A stretch of 64,000 nt of DNA from Marinobacter salarius. Its GTDB lineage: Bacteria; Pseudomonadota; Gammaproteobacteria; Pseudomonadales; Oleiphilaceae. The position numbers were made by a program, and so were the translations under genes. Shown in pieces: positions 35,495 through 45,098 of this stretch. Location: the NCBI GenBank assembly GCA_000831005.1, contig CP007152.1, forward strand, positions 1,612,001 to 1,676,000, in the 5' to 3' direction. Each line of letters opens with the position of its first letter. Positions within the stretch are counted from its first letter, which is position 1. The notes beneath the pieces were generated by a model. That model was given only the letters and a program-made list of their open reading frames with translations. It was not told the origin of the DNA and did not search any database.

Positions 35495-36760
35495 CTACAG
35501 CTCCACTCCCAAAGCCTGAGTAACGCGGAGCGCACTGCTCACACCGTCCTCATGAAAGCCATTGAACCAGTAGGCGCCACAGAAGTGGCTGCGGTTGTGG
35601 CCGCCGATTTCGTCATAGCGTTTCTGGGCCGCCACGGCCTCCAGGGTGAACACAGGGTGTGCGTAGTCGAAGCGTTTTATGATGCGCTCCGGATCAATGT
35701 CCTGGCTGCGGTTGAGGGTGACACAGAAGGTTTCCGGTGCCTCATCGAAATTCTGCAGTACGTTCATGTTATAGGTCACAGACACAGGCTCGGTGCTGTG
35801 TTGCGGTATGAAATAGTTCCACGCCGCCCACGCCCTGCGATTTGATGGCAGTACCGAACTGTCGGTGTGCAACACCACATCATTGCGTTGATAGGTAATG
35901 GCACCAAGAATATCCAGTTCTTCGGCGGAAGGATCGGCAATCATGCCGAGGGCCTGGTCGCTGTGGCAGGCAAACACCACCTGGTCAAAGTGGTGGTGCT
36001 CGTTATTGACGGTGACCACCACATGGTCCGGCTCACGGACGACGGAACTGACCGGGCTGTTCAAATGTATGCGTTCGCCCAGGCGTTCCATCATCGCATC
36101 GACATAGCGCGCGGAGCCGCCGGAAATGACCCGCCAGGTCGGACGATCGTCTACCGACAACATGCCGTGATTATTGAAAAACTGGAGAAAGAATCGGATC
36201 GGGAACTGCTCCAGGACAATCTCCGGCGCCGACCAGATCGCAGCCCCCATGGGGACGATGTAGTATTGGCGGAAGTAGCGCGAGTAGCCGTTGCGATTCA
36301 GGTATTCGCCCAGGGTTTCGGTGTCTGCGATGTTACCAGCGGCCAGGTCTGCCCGGGATTCCTTATTGAAGCGCAGGATCTCCTGGATCATACGAAGAAA
36401 CGGTAGATTCAGCAGGTTTCTGCGTTGGGCGAACAGGGTGTTCAGGCTGGTGCCGTTGTACTGTAGCCCGGAGGAATGACAGTCAACACTGAAACTCATG
36501 TCGCTGACTTCCGACGCAACACCCAAGCGGTCCATCAGCTTCATGAAATTGGGGTACGTCCAGTCATTGAAGACGATAAAACCGGTGTTGACCGGCCACT
36601 CCCGACCACCGGCGGTAACCATCTCTGTGTTGGTGTGGCCTCCGGCATAGTCGCCGGCTTCAAACAGCTCCACATCGTACTTTTCGGATAAGAGCCAGGC
36701 TGTGGTCAGGCCGGAGACCCCAGCGCCAATGACTGCAATACGTTGACGTTCGTTACTCAT
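35495..36760 (-). CDS. FAD-dependent amine oxidase-like protein (COG2907)
   Basis: A 421-residue flavoprotein. The Rossmann FAD motif is IAVIGAGVSGLTTAWLLSEK, then the AGGHTNT segment, NTGFIVFNDWTYPNF, and the C-terminal FAD contact near NRSHFCGAYWFNGFHEDG. COG2907 members accompany DUF1365, Cfa and SDR genes. The substrate may be a fatty acyl chain of phospholipid, but this is inferred from context. The gene overlaps the SDR gene by 4 bp and leaves 2 bp before DUF1365. Confidence 0.9.
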   Translation of the reverse strand: MSNERQRIAVIGAGVSGLTTAWLLSEKYDVELFEAGDYAGGHTNTEMVTAGGREWPVNTGFIVFNDWTYPNFMKLMDRLGVASEVSDMSFSVDCHSSGLQYNGTSLNTLFAQRRNLLNLPFLRMIQEILRFNKESRADLAAGNIADTETLGEYLNRNGYSRYFRQYYIVPMGAAIWSAPEIVLEQFPIRFFLQFFNNHGMLSVDDRPTWRVISGGSARYVDAMMERLGERIHLNSPVSSVVREPDHVVVTVNNEHHHFDQVVFACHSDQALGMIADPSAEELDILGAITYQRNDVVLHTDSSVLPSNRRAWAAWNYFIPQHSTEPVSVTYNMNVLQNFDEAPETFCVTLNRSQDIDPERIIKRFDYAHPVFTLEAVAAQKRYDEIGGHNRSHFCGAYWFNGFHEDGVSSALRVTQALGVEL

Positions 36761-37557
36761 CCACTGGTTTCCTGTTCATTCCTGCTTTTGCGGCTCATGC
36801 TGGCGGCCATGCGATCAATCAACCCCTGGGGCAGGGCGCCCAGAGCCTTCAGTGTCCAGGTGAATCGCTTCGGAAAAGCGATTTCGTTACGGCCTTTACG
36901 CAGTCCTTTGACGATACGGCCTGCAGCGTCTTCCGCTGAGACCAGGAACGGCATCGGAAAATCGTTTCTGTCGGTCAGCGGCGTTTTCACAAACCCCGGC
37001 GAAACCACCACCACGTCGATGCCTTCGGGCGCCAGATCCGCTCGTAGCGCGTGGGCAAAGTAGGTAAGCGCGGCCTTGGAGGCTCCGTACCCCTCGGCGC
37101 GGCCGAAGGGAAACCACCACGCCGATGAGCTGACAATCACCAGAGTCGCCGGTTGGCCCTTCGCGACGGTGCGCCGCAGAGCCGGCAAGGCAATATCCAG
37201 ACAGCGTGCGGTGCCCACCACGTTGGTGTTGATGTTGTTTTCAATCACAGCGCTGTCGTAGTCGGCGATTTCCAGGTATTCACAGGTGCCGGCGTTGAGG
37301 ATGGCCATGTTGAGGTCGCCGTGGGTTTCCAGGCTTGCGGCAATACCCTGCAGGTCCTCCTGGCTCGTGGTGTCGGCCCGCGCCGCCACGACTCTCTCCG
37401 GCGCCAGCGCGCACAGGCCATCCAGCGCTTCCTGTCGTCTACCGGTGATCACCAAACGGTGCCCCTGGTCTACCAGCGCGTGGGTAACGGCTTCGCCGAT
37501 CCCTGAGCTGGCCCCGGTAATCCAGATGTTGGATGCTGTTCCAAGCCGTTTACTCAT
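36757..37557 (-). CDS. Short-chain dehydrogenase/reductase
   Basis: A 266-residue classical SDR. The NAD(P)-binding motif is IWITGASSGIGEAVTHALVD, NAGTCEY replaces the NNAG-type segment, and the active site is SSSAW...EGYGASKAAL with Tyr-x3-Lys. The C-terminus is basic and hydrophobic (FTWTLKALGALPQGLIDRM), as in membrane-associated lipid reductases. It overlaps its neighbours by 4 bp on both sides (ATGA), which fixes the start at MSKRLG. Confidence 0.93.
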   Translation of the reverse strand: MSKRLGTASNIWITGASSGIGEAVTHALVDQGHRLVITGRRQEALDGLCALAPERVVAARADTTSQEDLQGIAASLETHGDLNMAILNAGTCEYLEIADYDSAVIENNINTNVVGTARCLDIALPALRRTVAKGQPATLVIVSSSAWWFPFGRAEGYGASKAALTYFAHALRADLAPEGIDVVVVSPGFVKTPLTDRNDFPMPFLVSAEDAAGRIVKGLRKGRNEIAFPKRFTWTLKALGALPQGLIDRMAASMSRKSRNEQETSG

Positions 37558-38021
37558 CCCGCCTGATTCCTTATCCAACGGATCACGCCACCCAGTAACG
37601 GAAGGTTTTCGTAGAGCAACTGGCCGATGTCGAAATAATCCCGATGGGAGAGAACGCGCCCCTCACGAATAACCAACTGACTAATGCCTTCCACCGCAAC
37701 CGGGTTGCCCTTCCGAATACGTTTGTGCCTGAGCTGCATCACCCAGGGAATGCACACATCCTCGCCGTTGACCACGGGCTCGCCGAAGTCGAAACCGCAG
37801 GAAATCACGTTGGCATACGCGCTGGAGAAGTACTCCGTCAGTTCATCGATGCCATGCACGCTTGTAAACGGATCGGTAAATGTCACGTTTTCGCTGTACA
37901 CGCTGGACAGCTCCGCCATGTTGCCGGCGCAGAGGTTATTGAAGAGTTGTGTGAAGCGCCCAAGAGTTTCCTGGACGGATGAACTATGGTTGCCCATTTC
38001 GATGACAGAGGCGGTACTCAT
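37554..38021 (-). CDS. NTF2-like (SnoaL-type) protein
   Basis: A 155-residue NTF2-fold protein. FTQLFNNLCAGNMAELSSVY, the FTDPFTSVHGIDELTEYF segment and VIREGRVLSHRDYFD form the cone fold with a pocket typical of small-molecule isomerases and cyclases such as SnoaL and ketosteroid isomerase. It is the second gene of the lipid operon and starts after GAGGAAACACTC with a 4-bp overlap with the desaturase. The in-frame upstream stretch of 45 codons overlaps the desaturase and is not used. Confidence 0.85.
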   Translation of the reverse strand: MSTASVIEMGNHSSSVQETLGRFTQLFNNLCAGNMAELSSVYSENVTFTDPFTSVHGIDELTEYFSSAYANVISCGFDFGEPVVNGEDVCIPWVMQLRHKRIRKGNPVAVEGISQLVIREGRVLSHRDYFDIGQLLYENLPLLGGVIRWIRNQAG

Positions 38022-38973
38022 GAGTGTTTCCTCCTCATGGAATCCAGTTGGCGGGTTTCTTCCTGAATGTGTTCTGGAATAGGGTTCATGTCCCAGATGA
38101 TGCCAAGACGCGCGAGTAGCCACAGTCCGTACCAGGTCATATCCACCTCGTACCACCGGAATCCCTGGCGCACGGATTGCGGCCAGCGATGGTGGTTATT
38201 GTGCCAGCCTTCGCCCATGGTGATGAGCGCGAGCCAGACGTTATTCCTGCTGTCGTCGGAAGTCTCGAAACGGCGTTTTCCCCAGACGTGGGACAGGGAA
38301 TTGATGGACACCGTGGCATGGAACAGCAACACCGTCGATATAAAGAAGCCCCAGGTCAGCAGCTGCAAACCATTGGTGCCCAGGCCGGCGCCCACGCCGC
38401 CAGAGCTTCACCCAAGGCATAAATACCGACCGCGGCGGCTGCCGGTACCAATGAGTCAAAGCGGTTGAGAAAGCGGAGTTCGGGAAACTTCATCCAGTCC
38501 TTCACCCGACGCTCATCCATGGCAAAGCCCGCGTCACAGGTAAACCAGCCAACGTGCGACCACCAGAACCCGCCTTGGTGTGGTGAGTGCAAGTCCTTTT
38601 CGTCGTCCGAGTGTTGATGGTGGTGCCGATGATGGGCTGCCCACCACAGCGGCCCACGTTGGGCCGCGCTGGCGCCCAGGACACCGAAGAAAAACTGTGC
38701 AACACGGCTGGTCTTGAAAGTTTTGTGGGCAAAGTAGCGATGGTAGAAGCCGGTGATGGCAAACATGCGCACGGCGAAAAAGCCGATTGCAAAGATGACA
38801 GCAAAGGTACTGGTGCCCGTGACGATGACCAGCAGACAGGCCAGATGAAGTGCTATAAAGGGAACCACCCTGAGAAAATTGAAAGCCCGCGAGCTTGTGT
38901 CGAGGTGATCCGAACCCGCAGCGGAGTCGAACCATCTCAGAATGTTTGTCAGCCAGTGTTGCACTCGGGTCAT
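38018..38973 (-). CDS. Fatty acid desaturase (apparent frameshift)
   Basis: About 318 residues, an acyl-CoA/lipid desaturase with the histidine boxes HRYFAH, HRHHHQH and, in the second half, HNNHH (GEGWHNNHHRWPQSV). It has four membrane helices in the usual pattern. Residues to ALGEAL are in one frame; one base is missing near 38400-38406, after which the other frame gives GGVGAGLGTNGLQLLTWGFF. It introduces a double bond into acyl chains and supplies the substrate for the Cfa-like enzyme later in the operon. It is the first gene of the operon and has a possible sigma-70 promoter upstream. Confidence 0.9.
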
Positions 38974-39005
38974 ACCCTGATTGCCCTTTCGTTCGTGGTT
39001 TAACC

Positions 39006-39034
39006 TGTAAAGCCTGGGCGTTGAAGAATCTCAA
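39006..39034 (-). promoter_or_regulatory. Candidate sigma-70 promoter of the lipid operon
   Basis: On the minus strand TTGAGA at 39034-39029, a 17-bp spacer and TTTACA at 39011-39006, followed by the desaturase start 33 bp further. The hexamers are each 4 of 6 to consensus. An ECF-type promoter could also exist here, since related clusters are under such control. Confidence 0.4.
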
Positions 39035-39090
39035 CCAGACGCTTGACGGGTTCTACGTTCCAACAACCGAATTTGGATGCACGTTATACG

Positions 39091-40102
39091 ATGTTTAACC
39101 AAACCGATCAGATGCCTGTTATACGCCGGATTGCCATTGTTGGTTCAGGCATGGCCGGCCTGAGTGCAGCACTTCTGCTTCAGGAGCAGAACCATGAAGT
39201 GACGATCTTCGAGAAAAGCCGCGGCCCGGGCGGTCGCATGGCCGCAAAGCGTGTTGCGGGTGGCTCCGTAGACATCGGGGCGCAATACTTTACGATCAGG
39301 AATCCTGCTTTCTCCGCCTTCCTGAACCGTTATGCCGAAGGCAGTTTCAGGCCGTGGCCCGGGCGGTTTGGTTACCAGACCACCTCCGGGCAATGGGAGC
39401 CGTTCCCGCAAGAGACCCGCTACGTCGGCGCTCCCCGGATGACCGCCATCACCCGCGGGCTTTCCACCGCTGCAGACGTCCAGGCGCAAACGCGCATTTA
39501 TAGCCTGGTTCGCCAGGGCCAACAGTGGTTGCTGAACGATACAGACGGCGAGTCTTATGGGCCCTTTGACGCGGTTATCGTCACGGCACCTCCGGCTCAG
39601 ACCCGGGATATGTTCAGCAACAGTAGGCTCACAGCGCTCTCGGACCAGATGCAGGACACGTTAGCCATATCCAGCCGTGCTGGGCAACCGCTGTCTATTT
39701 TCGGCAGGCGCTGGAACAGCCCTATGACGGGATGCGGTGCCAGAACCCGATACTCGACTGGATTGCGAATAACTCGAGCAAACCGGGCAGGGACGATTCC
39801 GGCCAGTGGTGGGTTCTCCATGCAACGCCTCAATGGTCTCGGGAGCACGAAAATATCTCGGCGGACAAGGTGTCGGCTGCCATGATTGAGGCGTTTAAGA
39901 AGGTAACCGGTGTTACTGTCTGCCCTGACGACTGGATTTCGCACCGGTGGCTTTATGCGAAATCCTCGCCCACGGAGCAACCCGGTTTTCGCTGGTATGG
40001 CGACCAGCGCATCGGGCTGGCCGGGGACTGGCTGAGCGGCGGCCGCGTGAGGGCGCGTTCAACAGTGCCAGTGGCCTGGTCGCGCATATGCTGGCGGACT
40101 AA
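39091..40102 (+). CDS. Renalase-like FAD/NAD(P) oxidoreductase (two apparent frameshifts)
   Basis: About 337 residues, a COG3380-type flavoprotein. The FAD motif is IAIVGSGMAGLSAALLLQEQ, then FEKSRGPGGRMAAKRVAGGS and DIGAQYFTIRNPAF. Joining over a missing base at about 39665 gives HIQPCWATAVYFRQALEQPY, as in the family, and over a second near 40048-40052 gives AGDWLSGGRVEGAFNSASGL and the end VAHMLAD. Both sites are short runs (CCC, GG). Substrate unknown; it diverges from the lipid operon and might oxidise the same class of compounds. MFNQTDQ is taken as the start; MPVIRR seven codons later is possible. Confidence 0.85.
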
Positions 40103-40109
40103 ACCCAAC

Positions 40110-41576
40110 TTACTTGCCGGTCAGTACGGTTGGCCGAACGTAGAAGTGGGTGATGGTACCGTCGCTGAACTTGCTGAAGAAGGCGCTGATATCGGTAATC
40201 TTGCGCAGGGAACGGGCACGGTTGATCGGATCACGCACCAGTACCTTGATGCCGTTGAAATTGTCCTGGATGTTCGAGAACCGTGCCCGCATGGAGCAGG
40301 TCACAACCTCGCCCGGGTCCAGGTCCAGCTCCCGGGCCAGCCAACGGCTGTGATCCTCGATGCCGGCGACAGTGAGATCTTCTCGGGTGTCCAGGTGGTT
40401 CAGTTTGGCCCGGTCCACAATGCAGCGTGAATAACTGCCAGACTTTTTCCGCGCCACTTTGCGAAAAGCCTCCCAGAAGAAGCTGTCTGTCAGTTCTGCG
40501 AAGTAACGCATGTCGCTCAGGCAGGTATCCACCCAATCAAATATTTCCGGGTCTTCAAGCACTTCGTTGATCGCTTCCCGCAACAGCCAGTCGAAACCCA
40601 GGGCCGTCTTGTGGGCGTAGACCTTGCGGTACATCTGGTGGCGGCTGTAGACGAAGTCCTCCAAGGCGCCAAGACCCTTCTGGGTAATGGCCAGGCCGAG
40701 CCAGGGCTCGCGCACGTCCCAGCCGAAGCGCAGGTTGCTCAGCAGGTGGTCAAGGTTGAAGCCACCGATGGTGACTGAGGAGTGAAAGCCGTCCCGAAGC
40801 ATGTAGTCGGCCCGGTCGGCGTCGATTTCACCGGAGACAATGGACGACATCAGGTCCATCACCAGCCGGGGGGTGTCGGCTTCGCTCAGAACACCGGAGT
40901 CCGCGTCGTTACCGGCGATGAAATTCCAGAAGGTGCGTGCGTGGCGGCAGAACGCATCGCTGGGCCGCACATCCGTGGTCTCCATGATGCCGATCACGTC
41001 TCTTGGATCGAGGCCGGCGGTCTCAAGGTCAATGGACGACAGCACTTCGTGGGCAACCCTCACGGAATAGTGCTCGTGCTCCAGTTCTTCCGGGCGTTCA
41101 CTGTGATACACGGAATAGTCGACACCGCTCCATAGGTCATCAAACCGGTCGGGCCGCGACATAAGGTCGTGGATGCGCCGCGCCTGGGTGAACTGGTGGG
41201 AGAAGCTGGAATGTCCGCTGTCGTGCAGCAGGCAGCCCAGGCGGATGGTCTTGGCCAGGTAGTCAATGGCGTCAAGCTGGCTGAGGCTAAGGTCTGTCTG
41301 GTCGCTGAGCTGGCGTTCCCGCAGGTAGGCGTCGATCATCGAGCGGAACATCCGCGTGCCCACGTGCATCACGCCAATACTGTGAAGGAAGCGTGAGTGG
41401 GTCGCCCCAGGGAAAACCAGGCTGAGGATGTCGTTCTGGCAAATATTGCGCAGGCGCTGGAACAGGGGATGGTCGATAACCTTGATTTCATGCCGGTAAA
41501 GCGGAATTCCGCCATGGACCGGGTCCATGATCAGCTTGTCATAAGCCCCGAGCAGGTCATTGACGGCACTTCTCAT
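40110..41576 (-). CDS. HD domain phosphohydrolase (SAMHD1-like)
   Basis: A 488-residue HD-domain hydrolase. KLIMDPVHGGIPLYRHEIKV and IDHPLFQRLRNI form the typical start of the SAMHD1/YdjZ-like group. Metal ligands are in FPGATHSRFLHSIGVMH (His), LLHDSGHSSFSHQF (HD) and SGEIDADRADYMLRDG (Asp). Members hydrolyse dNTPs or related nucleotides, sometimes with anti-phage effect; the substrate here is unknown. The protein is longer than most by a C-terminal part (DLTVAGIEDHSRWLARELDL). It diverges from hsbR. Confidence 0.88.
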   Translation of the reverse strand: MRSAVNDLLGAYDKLIMDPVHGGIPLYRHEIKVIDHPLFQRLRNICQNDILSLVFPGATHSRFLHSIGVMHVGTRMFRSMIDAYLRERQLSDQTDLSLSQLDAIDYLAKTIRLGCLLHDSGHSSFSHQFTQARRIHDLMSRPDRFDDLWSGVDYSVYHSERPEELEHEHYSVRVAHEVLSSIDLETAGLDPRDVIGIMETTDVRPSDAFCRHARTFWNFIAGNDADSGVLSEADTPRLVMDLMSSIVSGEIDADRADYMLRDGFHSSVTIGGFNLDHLLSNLRFGWDVREPWLGLAITQKGLGALEDFVYSRHQMYRKVYAHKTALGFDWLLREAINEVLEDPEIFDWVDTCLSDMRYFAELTDSFFWEAFRKVARKKSGSYSRCIVDRAKLNHLDTREDLTVAGIEDHSRWLARELDLDPGEVVTCSMRARFSNIQDNFNGIKVLVRDPINRARSLRKITDISAFFSKFSDGTITHFYVRPTVLTGK

Positions 41577-41690
41577 AGATTACAACCTCCCAAAAACATC
41601 AAACATGTCTTGTTATATCACAGGGGCGTGCCAGAATAGGTATCAGAAACCCAATTTCCTGTTTACCGATGGTAGTTTAGGGCAATCGCC

Positions 41691-42897
41691 ATGACATCGC
41701 GCACCGAGCGCATTCTTATTATCGATTCGGATGAACGTGCCCGCTCGGAACTGGTCGATACCTTGAGGCCAGGGGATTCTACGTTACCGGTTATTCGGAC
41801 CTGGCTTCCGCCCGTTCCCTGTTCGACGATAATATTCCGGACATCATTTTTGCCGACCTGTCGCCGGACGCCATTGGTGAGCTTGCCGGTCGACTGGAAG
41901 ACGCGGAAACCTTCACCCCCATCGTTGCCTGCTATTCCACCGCAGATGCCTCCGAAATCGTTAATGCGCTGCGAGCAGGCGCGGCCGATATCGTGCTTAA
42001 ACCCTGTTCAGATGATCGTGGTGCCCTCGACGACGTTATTGGCAAGCTGTTTGATCGGGTGCGTGTGAACCGGCTCAACCAGCTTTATCGTCAGGAACTG
42101 GAAGAAGCGAACCGGGACTTGCGGGATGGCATTGCGGAATTACGTGCCGACCAGCGCGCCGGCCGTAAGGTCCAGCTCAGAATGTTGCCAGACCGGGAAC
42201 AGGTGCTTTCCGGCTTTTCCGTCAATCACCTCATCAAGCCCTCGCTGTTTCTTAGCGGGGATTTCCTGGACTATTTCCGAATAACCGAAGACAAGGTGCT
42301 GGTGTATATCGCCGACGTGTCTGGCCACGGTGCCAGCTCGGCGTTCGTAACGGTGTTGCTGAAAAACCTGACCAACCGCCTCCAGCGCAATCTCAGGCGT
42401 GGCTCCAGTGATGACATCCTGTTTCCCGATCGTTTCCTTGAGCGGATTAATTCCGAACTGCTCGATACCGGGTTGGGCAAGCATGTAACGGTGTTCGTAG
42501 GCATCATATCAACGTCTGACAGGAGCCTTCGCTATTCGGTGGGCGCCCATTTCCCGATGCCGATCCTTTCCCTGGAGGGCGGCAGGACAGAGTTCCTCGA
42601 AGGCAGTGGCTTGCCGGTAGGGCTGTTCGAGACGCCGGAATGGGAGGTTTACGAAGTTCCACTGGACAAGCCGTTCCACCTGATTCTTTTCTCAGACGGT
42701 ATACTGGAGGTCATCAAGCCAAAAGCCTGGATGAAAAGGAAAAGACACTACTTGAACTCGTCTCGGGAGGTAGTCACACTATTGCTTCCCTGGGCGACGC
42801 TCTGAATCTCGACGAGATCACAGAGTTACCTGACGATATTGCTATCGTATCAGTAACGGATACCGATCCTGATACCAATGGCCCGACGTCGACATAG
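41691..42897 (+). CDS. hsbR: Response regulator with PP2C-type phosphatase domain, HsbR-like (two apparent frameshifts)
   Basis: About 402 residues. The N-terminal receiver part (RILIIDSDERARSELVDTLR) with PDIIFADLSPDAI holds the phospho-acceptor Asp, and KPCSDD is the receiver Lys-Pro motif. A coiled linker (ELEEANRDLRDGIAELRADQ) leads to a SpoIIE/RsbU phosphatase domain with FLSGDFLDYFR and VYIADVSGHGASSAF. Breaks near 41777 (a T run) and 42722 (an A run, AAAAA read as AAAA) need one base each. The next gene is a STAS anti-sigma antagonist, which this phosphatase would dephosphorylate. The design matches HsbR of Pseudomonas, which controls surface attachment and swarming. Confidence 0.85.
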
Positions 42898-43403
42898 TGG
42901 CAGTGGATTCAATGGCTGGTTACAAGATCCTGCAAGCTGAAAAACAGGGCATCTATGTCCTTAAGTTTATTGGAGAAATCCGGCTGAACCTGTGTTCGAC
43001 GCTGGACAATCTGGTTGAGTCCATTACCCAGGATCCTGACTTCAAGACGGTGGTTATTGATCTTACCGAAACCGAGATCATCGACAGCACCACCCTTGGG
43101 CTGCTGGCCAAGATTGCCATGGCTGCCCAGAAACGCAGTAATTTCCTGCCCACGATGATATCCACCAACCCTGATATAACCCGAATCATCACCTCCATGG
43201 GTTTCGACAAGATTTTCATCATTGTTCGCGAGCCTGCGTCCCGCATCGAAGAACTGGAAGAAATCCCCGTATTGCGCGCGAGCGAGCAGCAGGTCAGGGA
43301 TAAGGTGTTGGAAGCCCACCGTGTGCTGATGGGCCTGAACAGCCGTAACCGGGAAGAATTCAAGAACCTGGTGCGTGCCCTGGAATGCGAAGAGTCCGGC
43401 TGA
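42897..43403 (+). CDS. hsbA: STAS domain anti-anti-sigma factor, HsbA-like
   Basis: A 168-residue protein with a STAS domain. The phosphorylation serine is in DLTETEIIDSTTLGLLAKIA (D-S-T-T). It is the target of HsbR and in Pseudomonas binds FlgM or HsbD according to its phosphorylation, shifting cells between motility and biofilm. The C-terminal extension (SEQQVRDKVLEAHRVLMGLN) is conserved in HsbA-type proteins. The gene may start at GTG 42897, overlapping the hsbR stop (TAGTG), or at the ATG five codons later. Confidence 0.87.
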   Translation: MAVDSMAGYKILQAEKQGIYVLKFIGEIRLNLCSTLDNLVESITQDPDFKTVVIDLTETEIIDSTTLGLLAKIAMAAQKRSNFLPTMISTNPDITRIITSMGFDKIFIIVREPASRIEELEEIPVLRASEQQVRDKVLEAHRVLMGLNSRNREEFKNLVRALECEESG

Positions 43404-43479
43404 GCCCGGGGTCATCACTGCGTTCTCCATTCCTGCCGGCCGTTTACCGGGCTGAACCATAAAACATAACGGAACGACT

Positions 43480-44547
43480 ATGCCTGAGAAAAATAACCGT
43501 GGGCCCACCGACGTTTCCCAGACCGGCCATGATGTAGCGGTTCTCGGCGGTGGCAGTTTCGGTTCTGCCATGGCCAAAGTGCTGGGGGAGAATGGCCATA
43601 CCGTCCATTTCTGGATGAGGGACGAAGCCCAGGCGGATGAAATCCGCAACACCGGTATCAACAGCCGCTATATGCCGGATGTCACCCTAACTGGTGATAT
43701 TCAACCGACTACCAGCCTGCCGGAAGCCGTCGGTAAGGCTGAAATTGTCTTTGTGGCCATTCCCAGCAAAGCCTTCCGCTCCGTCATTCGTGAAAACAGC
43801 TCTGAGTTCCGGGAAGGGCAGATCGTTGTCAGCCTGACCAAGGGCATCGAAGAGCATGGCTTCAAGCTGATGAGCGAAATCCTTCAGGAAGAAATTCCGC
43901 GTTCCCGCATTGGTGTGCTCAGCGGTCCCAATCTGGCTGGTGAAATCGTCAGTCAGGACCTCACGGCAACCGTTATCGCAGCCAAGGACCCTGACGTGCG
44001 CCGCACGGTTCAGGAACTGCTTGGCTGCGAATATCTGCGGGTCTACGCCAATGTGGATGTGTATGGCGTCGAGCTGGCCGGTGCACTGAAGAATATCTAC
44101 GCCATCGTTGCCGGGCTGGCGTCAGCGCGGAATCTGGGAGAAAACGCCAAAGCGATGCTGATTACCCGCGGGCTGGCGGAAATGAGCCGGTTTGCGGTCA
44201 GCCTGGGGGCCAACCCCATGACGTTTATGGGCCTTGCGGGGGTAGGGGATCTTATCGTGACCTGTACGTCTCCGAAAAGCAGGAACTACCGTGTTGGTTA
44301 CGCCGTAGGTAACGGCCAGGCGCTGGATGAGGCGGTCGCGGAGTTGGGCCAGGTGGCCGAGGGCATCTATACCCTGAAACTGGTCAAGGAGAAATCCGAG
44401 GCGATTGGTATCTACATGCCTTTGGTTCGAGGGCTCTATGAGATTCTTTACGATGGCGCCTCCATCAGTGCAGTGATCAACAGTCTGATGATGTCGGTCC
44501 AGAATTCAGATGTGGAATTCATTCTTCCACGAACCATCAGTCAGTAA
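43480..44547 (+). CDS. gpsA: Glycerol-3-phosphate dehydrogenase [NAD(P)+]
   Basis: A 355-residue enzyme that reduces DHAP to sn-glycerol-3-phosphate for phospholipid synthesis. The NAD motif is VAVLGGGSFGSAMAKVLGEN; SLTKGIEEHG, SGPNLAGEIVSQDLTAT, GVELAGALKNIYAIVAGL (with the catalytic Lys) and GVGDLIVTCTSPKSRNYRVG (phosphate and nucleotide contacts) follow. The start codon lies after ACGGAACG. sixA follows after 27 bp, so a gpsA-sixA unit is likely. Confidence 0.96.
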   Translation: MPEKNNRGPTDVSQTGHDVAVLGGGSFGSAMAKVLGENGHTVHFWMRDEAQADEIRNTGINSRYMPDVTLTGDIQPTTSLPEAVGKAEIVFVAIPSKAFRSVIRENSSEFREGQIVVSLTKGIEEHGFKLMSEILQEEIPRSRIGVLSGPNLAGEIVSQDLTATVIAAKDPDVRRTVQELLGCEYLRVYANVDVYGVELAGALKNIYAIVAGLASARNLGENAKAMLITRGLAEMSRFAVSLGANPMTFMGLAGVGDLIVTCTSPKSRNYRVGYAVGNGQALDEAVAELGQVAEGIYTLKLVKEKSEAIGIYMPLVRGLYEILYDGASISAVINSLMMSVQNSDVEFILPRTISQ

Positions 44548-44574
44548 GGTTCGGGTTAGCCGGAGGGAAAGCCA

Positions 44575-45024
44575 GTGCACTTGATCGTCATGCGCCATGG
44601 TGAGGCCGGTTGGCACACTCTCGACAGGGAGCGTGAGCTGACGGAGTTTGGTCGCCACGGGGTGGCGGACGTAGCCGCTCAGATTGCGGAGTCGCCCTGG
44701 CGCCCTGAGTTTATTTGGTGCAGCCCATTGGTCAGGGCCCGGCAAACCGCTGCGATTGCATCCGAGATTCTGAATTGCCCGGTCACGGAAAAGGATTATA
44801 TTACGCCGGATGATGATCCCGGCCGTTGTCTGGATGAGTTGATCGAATCCGCTCCCTCTCCGTTATTGCTGATTTCTCATATGCCCTTTGTTGGCAGCCT
44901 TTCGACACTCCTGGTGGATGGTCATCGTAAGGGCATCCCCTTTATGACCGCTCAGGCAGTGGTTCTCGAAATGCCTGTAGCAGGCCCAGGCTGCGCCGAC
45001 TTGCGGGCACAATTCCTACCCTGA
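44575..45024 (+). CDS. sixA: Phosphohistidine phosphatase SixA
   Basis: A 149-residue single-domain histidine phosphatase (phosphoglycerate mutase fold). The catalytic RHG motif is IVMRHGEAGWHT, then CSPLVRARQTAAIA with the second Arg, and LLISHMPFVGSL with the second His. SixA removes phosphate from histidine phosphotransfer proteins such as NPr or ArcB. GGAGGGAAA precedes the GTG start. It follows gpsA, an arrangement seen in other gammaproteobacteria. Confidence 0.94.
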   Translation: MHLIVMRHGEAGWHTLDRERELTEFGRHGVADVAAQIAESPWRPEFIWCSPLVRARQTAAIASEILNCPVTEKDYITPDDDPGRCLDELIESAPSPLLLISHMPFVGSLSTLLVDGHRKGIPFMTAQAVVLEMPVAGPGCADLRAQFLP

Positions 45025-45098
45025 AATCTCTCATAAGACCTTTAAAATCGGTGCCCCAGCGCCCATAGTTTCTGTGAAACCACACAGGAATAACCTTT

